Assembly (NCBI GenBank): GCA_963674555.1
Contig: OY771429.1
Coordinates: 1,178,001 to 1,242,000 of the forward strand
Direction: 5' to 3'
DNA length: 64,000 nucleotides
DNA from: JBGMEA01 sp963674555
Lineage (GTDB): Bacteria > Bacillota > Clostridia > Eubacteriales > Anaerofustaceae
The translations under genes were made by a program, and so were the position numbers. Below, one piece after another: positions 61,710 through 64,000 of the stretch (positions within the stretch are counted from its first letter, which is position 1; each line of letters begins with the position of its first letter). Under the pieces are notes generated by a model. That model was not told the origin of the DNA. It searched no databases and saw only the letters and a list, made by a program, of their open reading frames with translations.

Positions 61710-62804
61710 ATGGACAAAAGAATTTCACGTATTATGATTGTCTTTTTAATTGTGGCATTATTATTTTCCGGCATAACGGGATGTACGGATAATTCATCCG
61801 GCGGCGATCTTGTCGTGACCGATATGTTGGGAAGAGAGGTCACGATCAGCGGTGACATTGAAACTGCAGTTTGTATCGGACCGGGAGCACTTAGGCTTTA
61901 TTCATATGTCGCGGATGTCGATCAATTATGCGGTGTCGAACAGATTGAACTGGATAATCCGATCGGTAGACCCTATACGATGGTATATACACAACTAAGC
62001 GATCTTACGGTCATTGGACCGGGTGGACCTGCGAATTCTCCCGATGCCGAAAAACTACTGACCGTTGAACCTGATGTCATTTTTTCTACGTATGCGAAAG
62101 AAGCCGTTGCTGCGGATGAACTTCAAAAAAAAACTGGTGTCCCGGTTGTTGCTGTGAGCTATGGCACAACAGCACCGTTTGACGATACATTAAATGCGTC
62201 GCTCGAACTTATCGGTACTGTTATGGATACAGAAGAAAGAGCGGAAGAAGTTGTTGCGTTTATAAACAGTTGCAAAGATGATTTAAATACGCGAACGGCA
62301 GATGTCTCTGACGCAGATAAAGTATCTGTATATTACGGGGCGCAAAGCTATAAAGGAACCCACGGGATCGAAAGTACAACAGGCGGATATGCACTTTTGA
62401 ATGCGATCAATACGCAAAGTGTTGTCGATCAAGAGGGTATCAGCGGATATGTGATGTTGGATAAAGAACAATTGTTGGAATGGGATCCTGAAGTGATCTT
62501 TATCGATTTGGCGGGTGTCGCGATGGTAAGCGAAGATCGTGCGGAAAATCCAAGTTACTATTCAGCACTGTCAGCATTTGAAAGCGCAAATATATACGCA
62601 CAATTACCGTATAATTATTACAGTGCGAATATCGATGTTGCGATCATTGATGCATATTTTATGGGTATGGTATTATATCCCGAAGCATTTTCGGATATAA
62701 CTATAGCGGAGAAAGCTTCTGAAGTTTTTGAGATGATGTTGGGTGAAGACGTTTATGAGCAATTGGTGACAGATTTCGGTCCATTGGATCGATTGACGTT
62801 CTAA
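61710..62804 (+). CDS. Iron-chelate/cobalamin-type periplasmic-binding lipoprotein
   Basis: This 364-residue lipoprotein has a signal (IMIVFLIVALLFSGITGC, Cys about residue 25), then a BtuF/FepB-like binding fold: VTDMLGREVTISG, LLTVEPDVIFSTYAKEA, and a second lobe. AAAGGAG precedes the ATG. The central EDRAENPSYYSAL loop may define the pocket. Substrate unknown: siderophore, heme, cobalamin, molybdate and tungstate importers all share the fold. Confidence 0.9.
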   Translation: MDKRISRIMIVFLIVALLFSGITGCTDNSSGGDLVVTDMLGREVTISGDIETAVCIGPGALRLYSYVADVDQLCGVEQIELDNPIGRPYTMVYTQLSDLTVIGPGGPANSPDAEKLLTVEPDVIFSTYAKEAVAADELQKKTGVPVVAVSYGTTAPFDDTLNASLELIGTVMDTEERAEEVVAFINSCKDDLNTRTADVSDADKVSVYYGAQSYKGTHGIESTTGGYALLNAINTQSVVDQEGISGYVMLDKEQLLEWDPEVIFIDLAGVAMVSEDRAENPSYYSALSAFESANIYAQLPYNYYSANIDVAIIDAYFMGMVLYPEAFSDITIAEKASEVFEMMLGEDVYEQLVTDFGPLDRLTF

Positions 62805-62826
62805 TAAATTATTGAATCTCTTGCTG

Positions 62827-62860
62827 GAAAGAACGCCGCAATATATTGCGGCGTTCTTTC
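62827..62860. terminator. Terminator after the importer operon
   Basis: GAAAGAACGCCGCA/TGCGGCGTTCTTTC stem with a short loop. Confidence 0.85.
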
Positions 62861-62872
62861 GCTATAAAAAGC

Positions 62873-62932
62873 TTGCAAATAATAGGCAGAATACGTATAA
62901 TATAATCAAACATATGAACATATATTCATATG
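62873..62932 (+). promoter_or_regulatory. Promoter and ArsR/SmtB-type operator
   Basis: TTGCAA (62873-62878), 17 bp, TATAAT (62896-62901). Immediately after, ATATGAACATATATTCATAT (62912-62931) is the near-palindromic operator typical of zinc/cadmium-sensing ArsR-family repressors, such as CzrA or CadC. Confidence 0.8.
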
Positions 62933-62956
62933 TACATATAAAACAGGGGTATGAAG

Positions 62957-63259
62957 ATGGACAATATCAACCATGATGACGATTATTTATTGCAGAAGGC
63001 AGCGATGTTTTTTTCGGTGTTGGGCGACACCGGACGGATCAAGATCATAAAAATACTTAGCGAAGAAGAAATGTGCGTCAGTGATCTGGCTGAAGCTATC
63101 GAAGCTTCACAATCAGCGGTATCGCATCAGCTGAGCATTTTAAAGCAAAACGATATCGTCAAGTATCGAAGAGAAGGTAAAAATATCATTTACTCACTTG
63201 ATGACGATCATGTGCAAGATATTTTCAAAATCGGACTGGAGCATGTAAAACATAAATAA
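62957..63259 (+). CDS. ArsR/SmtB-family metal-responsive repressor
   Basis: This 100-residue winged-helix protein starts at 62957 after AGGGG; an ATG two codons earlier has poorer spacing. It has FFSVLGDTGRIKIIKILSEEEM and MCVSDLAEAIEASQSAVSHQ with the single Cys of the ELCVCDL position (CadC-like), and a late His/Asp pair in LDDDHVQDI plus EHVKH that can bind zinc as in the alpha5 site. It should repress itself and the P-type ATPase and be released by metal. Confidence 0.93.
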   Translation: MDNINHDDDYLLQKAAMFFSVLGDTGRIKIIKILSEEEMCVSDLAEAIEASQSAVSHQLSILKQNDIVKYRREGKNIIYSLDDDHVQDIFKIGLEHVKHK

Positions 63260-63275
63260 TTATGAGGACAAAACA

Positions 63276-64000
63276 ATGGAAATGAAACTTGAGGGACTTG
63301 GATGCCCTGTTTGCAGTAAAAAAATATTGGATGAGATATCGCAATCGGAAGAAGTAAAAAATGCGGATTTCGATATCGTGTCACAAGAATTAAGTTTGGA
63401 TTTCAACAAAGAAGTCGACATGAACGCATTTCGCGATAAGGTGGAAAAGATCGTACACTATTATGAACCTGACGTGGTAGTGCGATTGGACGCGAGCGGA
63501 GATGAATTCAAGGACTCCGCTGAAGAAAAGCAAGGATTTCGTAATGCGATAAAAAGTAATTTAGCTGAGATCATCGGAACGGCGATCTTTATTTTTTCTG
63601 TCATAGCAAAACGATTTGACTATTTTGGGGCAAGTGAATTCATATGGCTGGGTGTGTTTATCGCTGCATATGTATTGGTCGGCGGTGATATCTTACTAAA
63701 GTCAGCAAAGAACATCAGAAGAGGTAAGATCTTCGATGAGAACTTTTTAATGTCGATCGCAACTATCGGCGCCTTTTTTCTAGGGGATTATGTCGAAGGT
63801 GTTGCGGTCATGTTGTTTTATAAAGTCGGCGAATATTTAAGCGATTATGCGCAAGACAGAAGTATCCGCTCGATCAATTCTTTGTTGAAACTGAAAGTAC
63901 CGTTTGCGAATCTTATTACGGAAAACGGAACGAAGAAGATACGCAGTGAAGACGTGCGAGTGGGTGATACACTGCTGATAAAAGCAGGAGAACAAGTGCC
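63276..64000 (+). CDS. Heavy-metal P1B-type ATPase (Zn/Cd/Pb exporter type), N-terminal part
   Basis: The first 241 codons of a P-type ATPase; the gene runs past the window end. The N-terminal HMA domain begins MKLEGLGCPVCSKKI, with a Cys-x2-Cys metal site, followed by membrane helices (FIWLGVFIAAYVLVGGDILL) and the start of the actuator domain (VRVGDTLLIKAGEQVP). GAGGA precedes the ATG, 16 bp after the ArsR stop. With the ArsR regulator this indicates zinc, cadmium or lead efflux. Phosphorylation and nucleotide domains lie outside. Confidence 0.93.
   Translation, partial: MEMKLEGLGCPVCSKKILDEISQSEEVKNADFDIVSQELSLDFNKEVDMNAFRDKVEKIVHYYEPDVVVRLDASGDEFKDSAEEKQGFRNAIKSNLAEIIGTAIFIFSVIAKRFDYFGASEFIWLGVFIAAYVLVGGDILLKSAKNIRRGKIFDENFLMSIATIGAFFLGDYVEGVAVMLFYKVGEYLSDYAQDRSIRSINSLLKLKVPFANLITENGTKKIRSEDVRVGDTLLIKAGEQV

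Noticed and set aside
1..64000. tRNA, rRNA, CRISPR arrays, insertion sequences or prophage
   Set aside because: No clover-leaf, regular repeat-spacer pattern, transposase or inverted-repeat-bounded element was found by eye; a tRNAscan or ISfinder search would settle it.

Overview
The window looks like chromosomal DNA of an anaerobic, low-to-moderate-GC Bacillota (Clostridia-like) bacterium. The case rests on strong AAGGAGG-type ribosome binding sites, TTG and GTG starts, SpoVG, YlxM-Ffh, a split two-subunit transketolase, rubrerythrin, a giant 2-hydroxyacyl-CoA-dehydratase-type activase and a FmdE protein. It covers the replication-origin neighbourhood: dnaA and dnaN lie at 16.3-18.9 kb, and recF-gyrB-gyrA at 42.9-48.5 kb. 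No tRNA, rRNA, CRISPR array or insertion sequence was recognised.

Layout. 0.1-6.2 kb: two tandem URO-D-like (methyltransferase-type) paralogues, then a LysR regulator divergent from an operon of a 39-codon ORF, a third URO-D-like protein, an HpcH/HpaI aldolase and a metallo-beta-lactamase-fold hydrolase. 6.4-13.7 kb: a YyaL-type thioredoxin-fold protein, a 1413-residue CoA-dehydratase activase-like protein and a CvpA-family protein. 13.8-18.9 kb: MscS channel, DUF951, rpsF-ssb-rpsR, a candidate oriC, dnaA and dnaN. 19.0-20.7 kb: mgtE behind a leader with a short acidic ORF and an attenuator-like terminator. 20.8-29.8 kb: accessory genes (lipoproteins, a GPH/MFS symporter, an AIM24-family protein, a MarR-controlled heterodimeric ABC exporter) and rubrerythrin under a PerR-like box. 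29.8-38.5 kb, minus strand: a CorC/HlyC-type protein, then pyrG, a TVP38 membrane protein, transketolase, prs, glmU and spoVG. 38.7-52.1 kb: murC, ylxM-ffh-rpsP-khpA, recF-gyrB-gyrA, pfkA-pyk and a DUF5131 protein. 52.2-64 kb: amtB-glnK, a zinc-ribbon protein, an FMN riboswitch with ribU, a TetR-ABC export operon, a flavodoxin, a FmdE plus FecCD-type ABC uptake operon behind a structured leader, and an ArsR-controlled heavy-metal P-type ATPase that runs off the window.

How the parts work together. The core is housekeeping: replication initiation, DNA topology, SRP targeting, cell-wall precursors, nucleotide synthesis and lower glycolysis. Around it sit metal and stress modules (Mg, peroxide, riboflavin, ammonium, a metal or metal-chelate importer, a heavy-metal exporter), several with readable cis-regulation. 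The least explained parts are the LysR/URO-D/aldolase/MBL operon, the mgtE leader ORF, the leader RNA before fmdE, a possible small ORF coupled to corC, a strong local excess of GATC, and the run of plus-strand genes upstream of dnaA, which would be transcribed head-on to replication if oriC is at dnaA.
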